Below, piece after piece: positions 34,491 to 42,852 of a stretch of DNA of 64,000 nt. A program made the translations under genes and the position numbers. The notes beneath the pieces were generated by a model. It made no database searches. It had not been told where the DNA came from and worked only from the letters and a program-made list of their open reading frames with translations. This DNA is from CAG-791 sp045113775 (GTDB taxonomy: Bacteria > Bacillota > Clostridia > Lachnospirales > Lachnospiraceae), in contig JBGUJH010000067.1 of the NCBI GenBank assembly GCA_045113775.1, positions 62,001 through 126,000 of the forward strand. Reading direction: 5' to 3'. Position 1 is the stretch's first letter. Each line of letters begins with the position of its first letter.

Positions 34491-34522
34491 AAAAAAAGTT
34501 CCCTGATCGAAATCAGGGAACT
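34491..34522 (-). terminator. Terminator of rpsU
   Basis: On the minus strand AGTTCCCTGAT, a TTCG tetraloop and ATCAGGGAACT are followed by a T-run of seven, 25 nt past the rpsU stop. Confidence 0.92.
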
Positions 34523-34547
34523 TTCTGCTTGCAGATCAGCCGCCAAA

Positions 34548-34724
34548 TTAGTTGTATTTTCTCTTTCTGGCTGCTTCGGACTTTTTCTTGCGCTTTACGC
34601 TAGGCTTTTCGTAATGCTCTCTTTTACGAATTTCCTGCTGGATGCCTGCCTTTGCACAGCTTCTCTTGAAGCGGCGCAGTGCGCTGTCCAAAGTCTCATT
34701 CTCTTTTAAGATTACACTTGACAT
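34548..34724 (-). CDS. rpsU: 30S ribosomal protein S21
   Basis: This 58-residue basic protein begins M-S-S-V-I-L-K-E-N-E-T-L-D-S-A-L and continues R-R-F-K-R-S, E-I-R-K-R-E-H-Y-E-K-P and a Lys/Arg tail ending K-Y-N. That is the S21 signature, a small-subunit protein that contacts the Shine-Dalgarno/anti-Shine-Dalgarno region of 16S rRNA. The gene is a stand-alone unit between a near-consensus promoter (34810-34837) and its own terminator. AGGGAGGG precedes the ATG. Confidence 0.96.
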   Translation of the reverse strand: MSSVILKENETLDSALRRFKRSCAKAGIQQEIRKREHYEKPSVKRKKKSEAARKRKYN

Positions 34725-34809
34725 TCGTTCTACCCTCCCTTCAGTCCCTTCAGCTTGACTGATTGGGTTTTTTCTATATGTTTTTATGCTTTGCTAAACA
34801 TACAGTGAA

Positions 34810-34837
34810 ATTATAGCATAAAAGTTTTACGTGTCAA
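34810..34837 (-). promoter_or_regulatory. Consensus promoter of rpsU
   Basis: The minus strand has TTGACA (34832-34837), a 16-bp spacer and TATAAT (34810-34815), both hexamers perfect. The transcript would start about 80 nt before the rpsU ATG. It lies just past the stop of the hydrolase gene. Confidence 0.85.
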
Positions 34838-34845
34838 GCACAAAC

Positions 34846-36009
34846 TCAATTCTGTTTTTCATCTCCGCTCTCTTCCTGCTCCTGTCCGGAAGGATCTGAT
34901 TCCTCCTGCCCGGAGTCATTCTGAGGGCCCTGCTGAGCATCGCTCTCCTGAACATTTTCGGACTGATCGTTCTCCGGTATCTCATCCGACACCGTATCGG
35001 CCTCCTGCGCCGGTTCGGCATCCGGTTCAGGTTCCGGCTCTTCATTGTGCGCATAGTATTTTTTCTGCGCATATCGGAAACTGTCCAGAAGATAGCGCTG
35101 CGCGTTGAGCGCCACATTACTGTTGACCGCAGTGGTCTCAAAGCTGTGGAAACATCCGTGATATACTCTCAGCGATACCGGGACATCCACCTTCTTCATT
35201 CTGGCAAAATACAGAACTGTCTCATCTTTGACCGGCTCGAGATCACCCACGATACTGCATGCAGGAGGCATGCCTCTGAGGTCACTCTCTCTGCCGGGAG
35301 CGGCGTACACCGGGATCTCTTCCTTCATATCTCTCAGATACAGCTCCCATGCCACCCTGTTCTTGCGGCTGTCCCATACAGGGGCATTGTTGTCCTTGGC
35401 CGACTCGCTCTCCATCCTGTCGTCGAGCATAGGGGAGATCGGCATCTGGAAAGCGATGCGGACGTCCCTCATATCTCTTGCCCGCAGGCAGAGCGCGGCG
35501 GTAAGTCCTCCCCCGGATCCGCATCCGCCGACAAAGATCTGATCACGGTTGATCCCCAGTTCCTTCGCGTTATCCTTCATCCACAGAAGTACTCTGTAGC
35601 AGTCTTCAAGCGCTGCCGGATACGGCGCCTCTATGGACTTGGTATAATCAGGAAGTACAGCGATGCAGCTTCCGTCCGAACAGAACATGTCTACCAGCAT
35701 GCTCTCCTGTTCGGGGACACCGTATGCAAATCCGCCGTCGTGGAGCCAGAGAAGGCCTGTGACCTCCTCCTCTTCCCTTTCGTCCTCACAGCGTACCACC
35801 AGGATCCTCAGGATACTGCCGTCATTGCGTACGATCGCTTTTTCCTCAGCGATCGTATTTCTGCTCTTCCACTTTCCGCGGTACTTTCTGATGCAAGAGC
35901 GGTCAAATTTCTCAAATGCGGTCTCACTTGCAGCTGTATAAGTGAGCTTCAACAGCTGCGCGGAAGGCCTCAGCTCTGATCTGATATCAGAATTGCGCAC
36001 TTTACTCAT
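34846..36009 (-). CDS. Alpha/beta hydrolase-fold protein with altered nucleophile elbow and acidic tail
   Basis: Residues 1-310 follow the hormone-sensitive-lipase-like (alpha/beta hydrolase 3) pattern: L-H-D-G-G-F (normally H-G-G-G-F), an elbow V-G-G-C-G-S-G-G-G-L near 163 (normally V-G-G-D-S-A-G-G-N-L), an Asp in D-L-E-P-V-K-D-E and a His in Y-H-G-C-F-H-S-F. In register the catalytic Ser is Gly, with a Ser one position later. Residues 315-387 are an acidic Glu/Gln/Ser/Asp tail. It may be inactive, or use the shifted Ser. GGAGATAAAT precedes the ATG. No signal peptide is visible. Confidence 0.85.
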   Translation of the reverse strand: MSKVRNSDIRSELRPSAQLLKLTYTAASETAFEKFDRSCIRKYRGKWKSRNTIAEEKAIVRNDGSILRILVVRCEDEREEEEVTGLLWLHDGGFAYGVPEQESMLVDMFCSDGSCIAVLPDYTKSIEAPYPAALEDCYRVLLWMKDNAKELGINRDQIFVGGCGSGGGLTAALCLRARDMRDVRIAFQMPISPMLDDRMESESAKDNNAPVWDSRKNRVAWELYLRDMKEEIPVYAAPGRESDLRGMPPACSIVGDLEPVKDETVLYFARMKKVDVPVSLRVYHGCFHSFETTAVNSNVALNAQRYLLDSFRYAQKKYYAHNEEPEPEPDAEPAQEADTVSDEIPENDQSENVQESDAQQGPQNDSGQEESDPSGQEQEESGDEKQN

Positions 36010-36082
36010 ATTTATCTCCGTTTATTGAATAGTCCGCCCGCAACGGCGGGGTGATGCTGCACGGAATGGGATGCCGGTCTGA

Positions 36083-36352
36083 TCAGTAAACCCGTGCTGC
36101 CTTGAGAAGCTTACTGATGATTTTCCGTAAAAAGATACTCCCTGCGATCGATGCGCGCCTGCTCTTTACAGGCTTTGCGGCGCCCTGCGTTCCCCTCAGT
36201 TTCTCCCTCTCATTCAGCCTGTGGCTGATCTGAAGGACATCCAGAGTAGTCTTCAGGATATCTCCGCCGTTGAACAGCTTATATCCCCAATAGCCGGTCA
36301 GCAGTAAACGGGCGTTTTTAGCACTCTTCGTCGACGTCTCTTTTTTCATCAT
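36083..36352 (-). CDS. Small basic hypothetical protein
   Basis: This 89-residue protein has no family I recognise. It is rich in Lys/Arg, with a short central segment T-G-Y-W-G-Y-K-L-F-N-G-G and a C-terminal I-S-K-L-L-K-A-A-R. There is no signal peptide and no clear membrane helix. The start (ATG-ATG after AGAGG) lies 35 nt inside the upstream acidic-protein gene, so the two are probably translated together. Opposite charges of the two products could mean they interact; this is speculation. Confidence 0.6.
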   Translation of the reverse strand: MMKKETSTKSAKNARLLLTGYWGYKLFNGGDILKTTLDVLQISHRLNEREKLRGTQGAAKPVKSRRASIAGSIFLRKIISKLLKAARVY

Positions 36353-36755
36353 CCTCTGCTCCCAGCCATGTTACGTCTTCAGCAGGATCCGGTTCATCCG
36401 GCTCTTCCATGTCGTACGGTTCATCCGGCTCTTCCACCTCGCACGGCTCTTCCGGCTCTTCCATGCCGTACGGTTCATCCGGCTCTTCCGCCTCGCACGG
36501 CTCTTCCGGTTTAGCTTCAGAAGGAGTGTCCTCCTGTGCTGCAGCTTCCGGCTCGTCCGGTTTCTCCGACGTTCTGCTCAGGTCATTGCGCGCCGACTGC
36601 GCCATCTCAATGATCATCTCATCCGATGTCTTCCGTTCGGGGACCGGCTCCGGAGCCTCTTCGGGTTTCAGTTCCATAACGCTTTCCGCTTCGGGAATGC
36701 TGTCTTCTTTTTTAAACTTTTTCATCATGCGGTTCCACCAGTCTTTGATCCACAT
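36318..36755 (-). CDS. Acidic repeat protein, hypothetical
   Basis: This protein of about 145 residues begins M-W-I-K-D-W-W-N-R-M-M-K-K-F-K-K, a basic amphipathic segment that could touch membrane. The rest is Glu/Pro-rich, with a tandem motif E-E-P-D-E-P-Y-x-M repeated in variations between about 95 and 130, mirrored by 30-bp DNA repeats. The start at ATG 36755 follows GGGGGTTAAT; a GTG four codons upstream is within that site. Function is unknown. It overlaps the next small gene by 35 nt. Confidence 0.6.
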   Translation of the reverse strand: MWIKDWWNRMMKKFKKEDSIPEAESVMELKPEEAPEPVPERKTSDEMIIEMAQSARNDLSRTSEKPDEPEAAAQEDTPSEAKPEEPCEAEEPDEPYGMEEPEEPCEVEEPDEPYDMEEPDEPDPAEDVTWLGAEDDEKRDVDEEC

Positions 36756-36770
36756 ATTAACCCCCACGTC

Positions 36771-36816
36771 GAAGCACGCAGCTTCCTCTCCGCACGCGTG
36801 TGCATCGTGAACTCAG
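36771..36816 (+). repeat. Family A repeat, right-half copy
   Basis: CTTCCTCTCCGCACGCGTGTGCATC and then ACTCAG match the right half of full copies. It overlaps the stop codon of the minus-strand lipoprotein gene at 36813. Confidence 0.55.
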
Positions 36817-37928
36817 AATTGATCGTAATCACGATATTGATCGTCTTCGGATTCTTCCTCTACCGGTTCCTCTTCTTCCGGGAAGTCCTCTCCGGGTTCA
36901 TCGAGTGTTTCCCCTTCCAACAGTTCATAACCGCCATCCGATCCTTCTCCATTTCCTTCATCAGATCCGCTGGCGTTTAAATTCAGGACAAACACAACGT
37001 CTTTACCGGCGTCTTCCTTGTCATCTTTCCATGTGATGGTCATCGACTCCGCATCGAATTTAAAGCTTCCGCTGCCATCGCTGTAAATTGTATCGCCGGA
37101 CACAACCTCACCGACTTCGTCGAGGCGGACGTCTTTCTTCTCGCAGTCAGTATATGCGGCAGATGCTTCATCCGGATTATAGTCCCCGGTCATCGTCCAG
37201 GTCAGGGCCTGATCACCCTCGCCTTTCTTTGTGATGGTGAACTTGATGGCGCTGCTGTCTTCCTGAACTTCCATCACCATAGTCGTATTTTCGTCACTTT
37301 GGTCTACATAGTCGCCTGCCCAGTCCATAGCTGTCATACCGACAGAAGTTGTATCTTCGTCCTGATTCTGCTCGATCATTTGCTGCAGTTTATCGTTGAG
37401 TTCCTGATCCCATGCAAATACCAGGCCTTCACCTTCGTTCTCCTTGTCGTCCTTCCAGGTGATCTTCTTATCCTCTGAGATCTCAAATGTTCCGGTCCCG
37501 TCCGTATAGATCTCTTCCTGGGTGACGCCGTTCTCGGATTCCGGGTTGTAAGACTCATCTACACGGAGCGCGTTCGAGTATGTGATCACATTATCCTCGA
37601 TCTTTCCGTTCATCTGCCATGCCGAATAATCGAAACCGTCCTCAGAAGTGTGGCCGACACTGATCATCACGCTGTCCACACCGTCGGTCGCCTGAATAAG
37701 CAGGGAATAACCCTTCCCGTTCTCATCGGAATACGCGCCGACATAGTTCATGGCAGGATTCTGTGTATCTGATTCCGCGTCGACTGCTTCGGGAATTTCC
37801 TCTGCGGTCACAGCCTCCGGCGCTTTCTCTTCAGGTTCTGTCTGTGCAGGAGCGGTGCCTCCGCATCCCGTCATCGAAACTGTGATGGCCGCTGCCATCA
37901 CAGCAGCCAAAATACTGAATTTTCTCAT
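36813..37928 (-). CDS. Lipoprotein with duplicated beta-rich domain
   Basis: This 371-residue lipoprotein has a lipobox ending S-M-T-G-C (Cys22) and a Pro/Glu/Ala linker. Two copies of a roughly 120-residue domain follow (about 60-175 and 200-325). Each copy ends with a G-x-G-x-F segment, then I-T-W-K-D-D-K-E and V-F or L-V-F. The tail is highly acidic and ends D-Q-F. AAAGGAGGTACAT precedes the ATG. I do not recognise the domain by name. The I-T-W-K-D-D repeat suggests a small beta-barrel or lipocalin-like fold exposed outside the membrane. It lies 27 nt behind the CpXC gene. Confidence 0.8.
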   Translation of the reverse strand: MRKFSILAAVMAAAITVSMTGCGGTAPAQTEPEEKAPEAVTAEEIPEAVDAESDTQNPAMNYVGAYSDENGKGYSLLIQATDGVDSVMISVGHTSEDGFDYSAWQMNGKIEDNVITYSNALRVDESYNPESENGVTQEEIYTDGTGTFEISEDKKITWKDDKENEGEGLVFAWDQELNDKLQQMIEQNQDEDTTSVGMTAMDWAGDYVDQSDENTTMVMEVQEDSSAIKFTITKKGEGDQALTWTMTGDYNPDEASAAYTDCEKKDVRLDEVGEVVSGDTIYSDGSGSFKFDAESMTITWKDDKEDAGKDVVFVLNLNASGSDEGNGEGSDGGYELLEGETLDEPGEDFPEEEEPVEEESEDDQYRDYDQF

Positions 37929-37955
37929 ATGTACCTCCTTTAAGTACTGCAGGCA

Positions 37956-38630
37956 CTATTCATTGCCTGCACGATTAACACTTTTCATGACCCATTCCAT
38001 ATCTATGACTTTTTCATCGCCATATCGCTCGATCAGGGTCCTGTACCTGTTTCCGACTTCCTTGTATATATCTCCCGGAAGAGAGATCGACGCAAATGCG
38101 TTTCCTCCTCTCATAAGGGCAAGGCGCCCTTCTCCGTTCCCGTCCTGATAGAACAGCAGGTCGTCAAATACGACGTCCGGCTGTGACTCCTGCAGCTCGC
38201 TTCCGATCAGGACCTTGCAGATCTCTATGACCCGGTCGTCCAGTCCCGCCTCAAAGATCGCTATTTTCTCCTGCAGATCATAGAGACTTCCGACCACACG
38301 GTTCCTGTAGCCCTTTCCGGCAGGATCAAATCCCTTTTCTTTCCCGGCGATGTCCAGACCTTCATCAAAAGCCGCCAGAGCATCCTGCATGGCCTTTTCA
38401 CCCGGCGCGTAATAGATCATGATCCTGTTCTCCATCTCATGATAGAGGCAGGGATAGACCACGTCAATCTGCTGTCCGCAGGAAGGGCACACTGTCCTGA
38501 AGAGCTGGCCGTTCCTGACCTTATCTTTAAGGACCGGATCCAGATCCGTATTGACTCTTGTCCATATTTCAAAATCGTGCTCGCTGCCGCATTTAGGGCA
38601 TTTTATTCTCTGAATTTCTCTCTCTGACAT
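37956..38630 (-). CDS. CpXC domain protein
   Basis: This 224-residue protein has an N-terminal CpXC domain: C-P-K-C-G at about 11-15 and C-P-S-C-G at about 48-52, forming a likely zinc-binding pair around a beta-rich insert. The remaining helical part (about 80-224) is less conserved. It is cytoplasmic, with no signal sequence. The family has no established function. It lies 34 nt behind the sirtuin gene and just before a lipoprotein gene on the same strand. Confidence 0.88.
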   Translation of the reverse strand: MSEREIQRIKCPKCGSEHDFEIWTRVNTDLDPVLKDKVRNGQLFRTVCPSCGQQIDVVYPCLYHEMENRIMIYYAPGEKAMQDALAAFDEGLDIAGKEKGFDPAGKGYRNRVVGSLYDLQEKIAIFEAGLDDRVIEICKVLIGSELQESQPDVVFDDLLFYQDGNGEGRLALMRGGNAFASISLPGDIYKEVGNRYRTLIERYGDEKVIDMEWVMKSVNRAGNE

Positions 38631-38664
38631 AACCTTGTCGTCTTTCCTTCGGAAACTTTCCCGT

Positions 38665-39465
38665 TCAAATTTCTAAATGTGAGAATACTTCTCCGATACT
38701 CTCATGGAATGTGAGGTCCGCCCAGTCCTCCTGTCCTGTGGCGTCGCGGTTAACGATGATCAGATAGCCGCCGCTGTAATATCTCACCAGGGAAGCAGCC
38801 GGATAGACCGTGAGAGACGTACCTCCCACGATCAGGCAGTCTGCCTTCTGGATCAGGCGCTCCGCTCCTTCCCACGCATGTACGGGAAGAGACTCTCCGT
38901 AAAGAGTCACGTCAGGGCGGATCATTCCGCCGCACGCGCAATGCGGAACAGCCTCACTGCTGTCATAAATATAGTCCTCCGGATATTTCTTTCCGCAGCG
39001 GTCGCAATAGTTTCTTAAAGTCGATCCGTGGATCTCATAGACGGTTTCGCTTCCTGCTTTCTGATGAAGCCCGTCAATGTTCTGCGTGATGATGCCGTCC
39101 AGTTTGCCTTTTTTCTCCATAAGAGCCAGTGTGTAGTGCGCCCTGTTGGGCATGCAGTGCCTTGCGTCCATTTTCTGGCGGTAAAACTCGAAGAAGACCT
39201 TGGGTTCGTGATAGAGGCACGCGCTGCTTAAAAGGTACTCCGGCTCATATCTGTCAAATCTCACATCGTGCTGATTATACAAGCCGTCTTTGCTCCTGAA
39301 ATCGGGAATGCCGCTCTCCGTGGAGACGCCGGCTCCTCCGAAAAAGGCAACATGTTTTGACCGTTCGATGATCTCCGAGAACGCTTCATATTTTTCTTCC
39401 CCTTTGAGGGAACGAAGATACGCCGATTCTTCCTTTCTGGTGGAAAATCTTCCCAAATGCTTCAT
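38665..39465 (-). CDS. cobB: Sir2-family NAD-dependent protein deacylase
   Basis: This 266-residue protein has the sirtuin motifs in order: F-F-G-G-A-G-V-S-T-E-S-G-I-P-D-F-R-S, T-Q-N-I-D-G-L-H-Q and catalytic His in Y-E-I-H-G-S. A four-Cys zinc site (C-D-R-C and C-A-C), V-G-G-T-S-L-T-V-Y-P-A-A and V-N-R-D-A complete the set. It removes acetyl or other acyl groups from lysines using NAD. GGGAGGTTTTT precedes the ATG. Confidence 0.94.
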   Translation of the reverse strand: MKHLGRFSTRKEESAYLRSLKGEEKYEAFSEIIERSKHVAFFGGAGVSTESGIPDFRSKDGLYNQHDVRFDRYEPEYLLSSACLYHEPKVFFEFYRQKMDARHCMPNRAHYTLALMEKKGKLDGIITQNIDGLHQKAGSETVYEIHGSTLRNYCDRCGKKYPEDYIYDSSEAVPHCACGGMIRPDVTLYGESLPVHAWEGAERLIQKADCLIVGGTSLTVYPAASLVRYYSGGYLIIVNRDATGQEDWADLTFHESIGEVFSHLEI

Positions 39466-39514
39466 AAAAACCTCCCTTCATCACGGTAAGTCATGCCCTG
39501 CAGCGCATCCGCTG

Positions 39515-40243
39515 TCAATAAGCATTGTCAAGGTCCCCCGAATCCGCCGTCTCGATGATCTCACCCGACCGGGCGCTGACATAATCGACGCGGATCTGAT
39601 CTACATCGTTTCCGGTATAAACATGATACAGCGTACCGTACATGATCAGTTCGTGTGCCGCCTGTCTCTCTATGATGCCGATCTCGTCATCCGAAACCGT
39701 CACAGTGAAAACACTGTAATCATCATTATACTCTATTTTCTCAATGGAAGATTCGTCGTCTGTTCCTATGATCTCTGAGATCCCCTTGTCCACGTCTTTC
39801 TTGAAATCACTGATCATATCATCGTACTGGCTTTGGCTCATCACGATCACGAGGCTTCCGTCCTCCTGAAGGACTGCGCTCTCGTAGCCGTTCTTATCCC
39901 TTATCCCGTCCGCTTCTTCCTGCGTCTTGACGTCCTCATATACCGTCGGTATCACGATCGTGACACTCTTCTGCTCTTTTTCAGCCTTCGGGCCGGAAGC
40001 GCTTTCTCCCGGGTTCTCCTGTGCCTGCGGGTTTTCTCCCTCTGCCTCTGCGCCGTTCTCCCCGGTCGCTGCCTGCGCGGCGCCTTCCTGAGCGCCCGTC
40101 TCTTCGCCGTTCTCTTCCACAGCCTGGGCCTGGCCGCTGTCCGTACCCGGTGAAGCCTGTGCACATCCGGTCATGATCACCGCCGCCGCTGCTGCGAAAA
40201 GCAGTTTCTTTATGGCCTTTTCTGACCCGGCAATACTATTCAT
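39515..40243 (-). CDS. Lipoprotein, hypothetical
   Basis: The product is a lipoprotein with lipobox V-I-M-T-G-C-A. About 75 residues of Ala/Glu/Gly linker are followed by a roughly 125-residue domain starting V-T-I-V-I-P-T-V-Y. This domain is similar in composition to secreted DUF-type proteins of Clostridia, but I cannot name it. I chose the ATG at 40243, which overlaps the upstream stop (ATGAATAG). Further upstream, an ATG at 40252 and a TTG at 40282 are alternatives without clear ribosome sites. It is coupled to the preceding lipoprotein gene. Confidence 0.72.
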   Translation of the reverse strand: MNSIAGSEKAIKKLLFAAAAAVIMTGCAQASPGTDSGQAQAVEENGEETGAQEGAAQAATGENGAEAEGENPQAQENPGESASGPKAEKEQKSVTIVIPTVYEDVKTQEEADGIRDKNGYESAVLQEDGSLVIVMSQSQYDDMISDFKKDVDKGISEIIGTDDESSIEKIEYNDDYSVFTVTVSDDEIGIIERQAAHELIMYGTLYHVYTGNDVDQIRVDYVSARSGEIIETADSGDLDNAY

Positions 40244-40880
40244 CCTGTTCATGTTCAGCTTCAGGTTCCTTTCCAGCTTCAAATGTATATCCGTTCCTTC
40301 CTTCTATATTCGCGGCGATCCCGTTCCCGGTATCCGCGGCCATCCTGTATACCTCTTCCGTAGCCTCCGTGTATTGCGTTCCCTCCGGAAATTCCAGGAA
40401 CACATAGCAGAATCCGCTGTCCTCGCTGTTGAGCATTCCCACATACGCAGAATTCTCCATCCCCCGCTCCTCGGGATATGTCTCATATACAACGATCGAA
40501 TACAAAAGGCCTCCGATTCCGTCCGTCGCCCTCATACTGCTGTTCTCGACTATGTCGAGCGCGTATCTTCCCGAATCCGGCTCCTGAAAATAGTGGTAAC
40601 TTACGCCGTTCTCCCACTCTCCGGGCGGAGTCAGGCGCAGGAACTGCGTACATACGGCGCCGTCTTCAAAGAACAGGTCGGAGGAAGCCCTGGGCTCCTC
40701 CTGTTCCGATTCTTCCTTCTCTGAGTCGGTCCCCAGCTGAGCGTCAGCCGTTTCGGCAGACACCTGATCGGAAGAACTTGCCGTCTCCGCGCTATTGTCT
40801 TTATTATCTGAGCCGCAGCATGTCAGTACGACAGCCAGGCAGAACGCCGCAATGACCGCGGTCAGTCTGAACCCATGCAT
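40236..40880 (-). CDS. Lipoprotein, hypothetical
   Basis: This 214-residue protein has a signal ending V-V-L-T-C-C-G, so the lipidated Cys is one of the pair. A Ser/Glu/Asp-rich linker leads to a compact domain (about 65-200) with S-Y-H-Y-F-Q-E and Y-S-I-V-V-Y-E-T-Y-P-E-E segments. I recognise no family. GAGGACAGTGT precedes the ATG. The stop overlaps the next lipoprotein gene, so the two form an operon. Confidence 0.75.
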   Translation of the reverse strand: MHGFRLTAVIAAFCLAVVLTCCGSDNKDNSAETASSSDQVSAETADAQLGTDSEKEESEQEEPRASSDLFFEDGAVCTQFLRLTPPGEWENGVSYHYFQEPDSGRYALDIVENSSMRATDGIGGLLYSIVVYETYPEERGMENSAYVGMLNSEDSGFCYVFLEFPEGTQYTEATEEVYRMAADTGNGIAANIEGRNGYTFEAGKEPEAEHEQDE

Positions 40881-40978
40881 ACACTGTCCTCACAACTGTA
40901 TTTCCGGTTCCCGTTATGACACATATCCTACCACTGACTAAATAAAAATTCCACCGCGGTATTTACACTGCCGGTTTC

Positions 40979-41040
40979 ATTCAAGGCCCGCCTCGCGTGC
41001 AGATCATGTAATTCAGTGGGGATATCCCCCTGTATTATAC
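40979..41040 (+). repeat. Family A repeat, deletion derivative
   Basis: The ATTCAAGGC left anchor is joined to the right end ATCATGTAATTCAGTGGGG with hairpin-3 arms (GTGGGGATATCCCCC). Hairpin 2 is missing. Confidence 0.5.
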
Positions 41041-41147
41041 CCTCTAATTGCTTCCAAATCCAGAAAAACGGTTTTGGACATAACTATTTGCGTACCGGTC
41101 CGTTCTCATCCCGCTCTTTGCCGTACACAGGAACGGCGGATAAGCCA

Positions 41148-41230
41148 AATCGAGCAGGATGCTCCTCGATCGACCGTTGGCCATGGGGTACATCTTCGTG
41201 CAGGCACTAGATGCGCCCCGGCTTATCACA
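41148..41230 (-). repeat. Family B repeat, copy 1
   Basis: It shares with 58541-58710 the core GACCGTTGGC, a hairpin near ATCTTCGTGC...GCACTAGATG and the end GGCTTATCRCA. It starts immediately after the T-run of the PIN-like gene's terminator, in minus-strand orientation. Confidence 0.7.
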
Positions 41231-41231
41231 C

Positions 41232-41273
41232 AAAAAAGAGAACGCCTTCAGGCACATGCCTGCAAGCGCTCTC
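41232..41273 (-). terminator. Terminator of the PIN-like protein gene
   Basis: On the minus strand GAGAGCGC and GCGTTCTC close around an inner CAGGCA/TGCCTG stem, followed by six T. It lies about 56 nt past the stop. Confidence 0.72.
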
Positions 41274-41328
41274 ATTCAACAGGGGACTCTGTTCACATCC
41301 CCTTGTACTGCCGACCGATTTTCCTTTT

Positions 41329-42852
41329 TTACATCTGGTTAAGTGCTTTCACATAAGGCTTTAGCATAAAATAATACCTTCGGCCTTTTTCCTTGCCATA
41401 ATGCTTGAGCAGCGCATAGCGCAGCGAATTAAGATTTTTTCTCTTGTTCTCGGCACCGAGAAGGAATGCAGCGAATTCGCTGATATTCTCCTCAGTCAGC
41501 GCCTCAGCGGGCTCATCGCTGTGTCTGAAGATCAAGGCGCAATAGTAAAGGAATTTTTCTTCCTTGTCCCAGTCCTTTTTCTCGATGGTCAGTGCGCCGG
41601 ATTTGAGGGACAGGTAAATATCCTTGCCGTTATCCCCGTAGAACTGGATCAGCTGGTTGTGGAGTTCTGCCAGATTCTCCATGCCGATGCAGTTGACAAT
41701 GGCAGTGATCTCTTCAGGGTCGGGAATAAACTCTTCTCCCTCGCCCTCAGTTTCCGCTTCATCCTCCCCGTCCTGTCCGTCCGGTTCAGATTCAGAAGCT
41801 GCCGGATCACCGGATGAGCTGTTCCCGTCGGAAGGGGAATCAGATCCTGTCTCAAGCCCTGCCTCCATCGGTGATTCATCCTCCTCAGTCACGGCCTCAT
41901 TCTCAGCATTCAGTGAGCCGTTCAAAGGTTCTCCGTCAGATCCGTCCTTCTGTTCCGTGCTGTCAAAGCTGCCGGAAACATCGTCAGGATCATTGCCGGA
42001 AGCCTCCTCTTCGCTGTCGGAAACGATTTCTTCGTGTTCCTGATCTGCATCGTTTTCCGCTTCTTCAGGCTCTTCCTCTGAATCTTCGTACGGCTCTGCG
42101 TACCGGTCTGTCTCTGTGGGTTCTTCCTCTTCGTATTCTCCGGAAGCTTCGCTGTGATCTTCCTCAGATTCGTCATCAGATACTTCATCGTCCTGCTCTT
42201 CCTCAGAGTATTCGTCGAAATATTCATCGGAATCTGTTTCCTCGTAATCCTCCTCGGAAACGTCCTCTTCATCACCGATCTCATCGAGGATCTCTTCACC
42301 GTCTTCAAATACAGCTTCCCGGTCCTGAGCGGAAAAGTCCGCAGATCCTTCCGGAATCTGAGGTCTCTCATCGTCTGCGCCGTGTTCCTGTGCTGCGGCA
42401 GTATCTGAGCCGGGCATCTTCACCAGTTTGTGAAGGATGGCGCTCACTTCCGCCGCAACGTCAGCTTTGGCAGGTGTTCCTCTTCTCCGGCTGCCGGTCC
42501 TGCTGTCTTTACCGGCAATCCTCTTTACGGAATACTCTTTGCGTCTCCAATACTTCACCGCCGCGTCGTATCCCGTATCATTGGTCACGATGATGAATTC
42601 GTCACCCGGATTTCCTGCAATGAGGAATCCCAGTTCCGTACAGAGCTGGAAATCAAGCGCGTTTGTTCCCTCATAGCATTTAATGAAAGTGACTGTTCTG
42701 TCAGATTCCTTGAGCTTGATGAGACTGTCATAGCTCATATGGGGGCTGTTCTTCGTATAGAAAACGATCAGCCTCGCCTTGTCTGCCGGAAGATCCAGCA
42801 GCGGAATCCAGAAATCTCCGACATTTTCGCTGTCGATCAAATAATGTTTCAT
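41329..42852 (-). CDS. PIN-like domain protein with long acidic linker and C-terminal helical domain
   Basis: Residues 1-125 form a PIN/NYN-like nuclease domain: L-I-D-S-E-N-V-G with Asp, then Y-E-G-T-N-A-L-D-F-Q-L and I-V-T-N-D-T-G-Y-D, giving the acidic residues expected for metal binding. Residues about 170-375 are an extreme Glu/Asp/Ser low-complexity stretch. The last 130 residues form an Arg/Lys-rich helical domain that I do not recognise. I chose ATG 42852; the ATG at 42885 follows a TATAAT by only a few bases, so it would sit at the transcript start. An RNA-processing role is inferred from the PIN-like domain only. Confidence 0.8.
   Translation of the reverse strand: MKHYLIDSENVGDFWIPLLDLPADKARLIVFYTKNSPHMSYDSLIKLKESDRTVTFIKCYEGTNALDFQLCTELGFLIAGNPGDEFIIVTNDTGYDAAVKYWRRKEYSVKRIAGKDSRTGSRRRGTPAKADVAAEVSAILHKLVKMPGSDTAAAQEHGADDERPQIPEGSADFSAQDREAVFEDGEEILDEIGDEEDVSEEDYEETDSDEYFDEYSEEEQDDEVSDDESEEDHSEASGEYEEEEPTETDRYAEPYEDSEEEPEEAENDADQEHEEIVSDSEEEASGNDPDDVSGSFDSTEQKDGSDGEPLNGSLNAENEAVTEEDESPMEAGLETGSDSPSDGNSSSGDPAASESEPDGQDGEDEAETEGEGEEFIPDPEEITAIVNCIGMENLAELHNQLIQFYGDNGKDIYLSLKSGALTIEKKDWDKEEKFLYYCALIFRHSDEPAEALTEENISEFAAFLLGAENKRKNLNSLRYALLKHYGKEKGRRYYFMLKPYVKALNQM

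Larger units (their letters stand above)
40881..41328. other. 448-nt intergenic region with repeats and a terminator
   Basis: There is no credible gene here. From left to right: about 100 nt likely to hold the lipoprotein promoter (candidate TAGGAT -10 on the minus strand, weak -35), a deletion form of the family A repeat (40979-41040), and about 100 nt where I see nothing. A family B repeat (41148-41230) and the terminator of the PIN-like gene (41232-41273) follow. Confidence 0.5.

Noticed and set aside
36083..40880. Possible genomic island or prophage because of many hypothetical genes
   Set aside because: No integrase, attachment sites, tRNA or phage genes are seen. The genes share strand, ribosome sites and composition with their neighbours.
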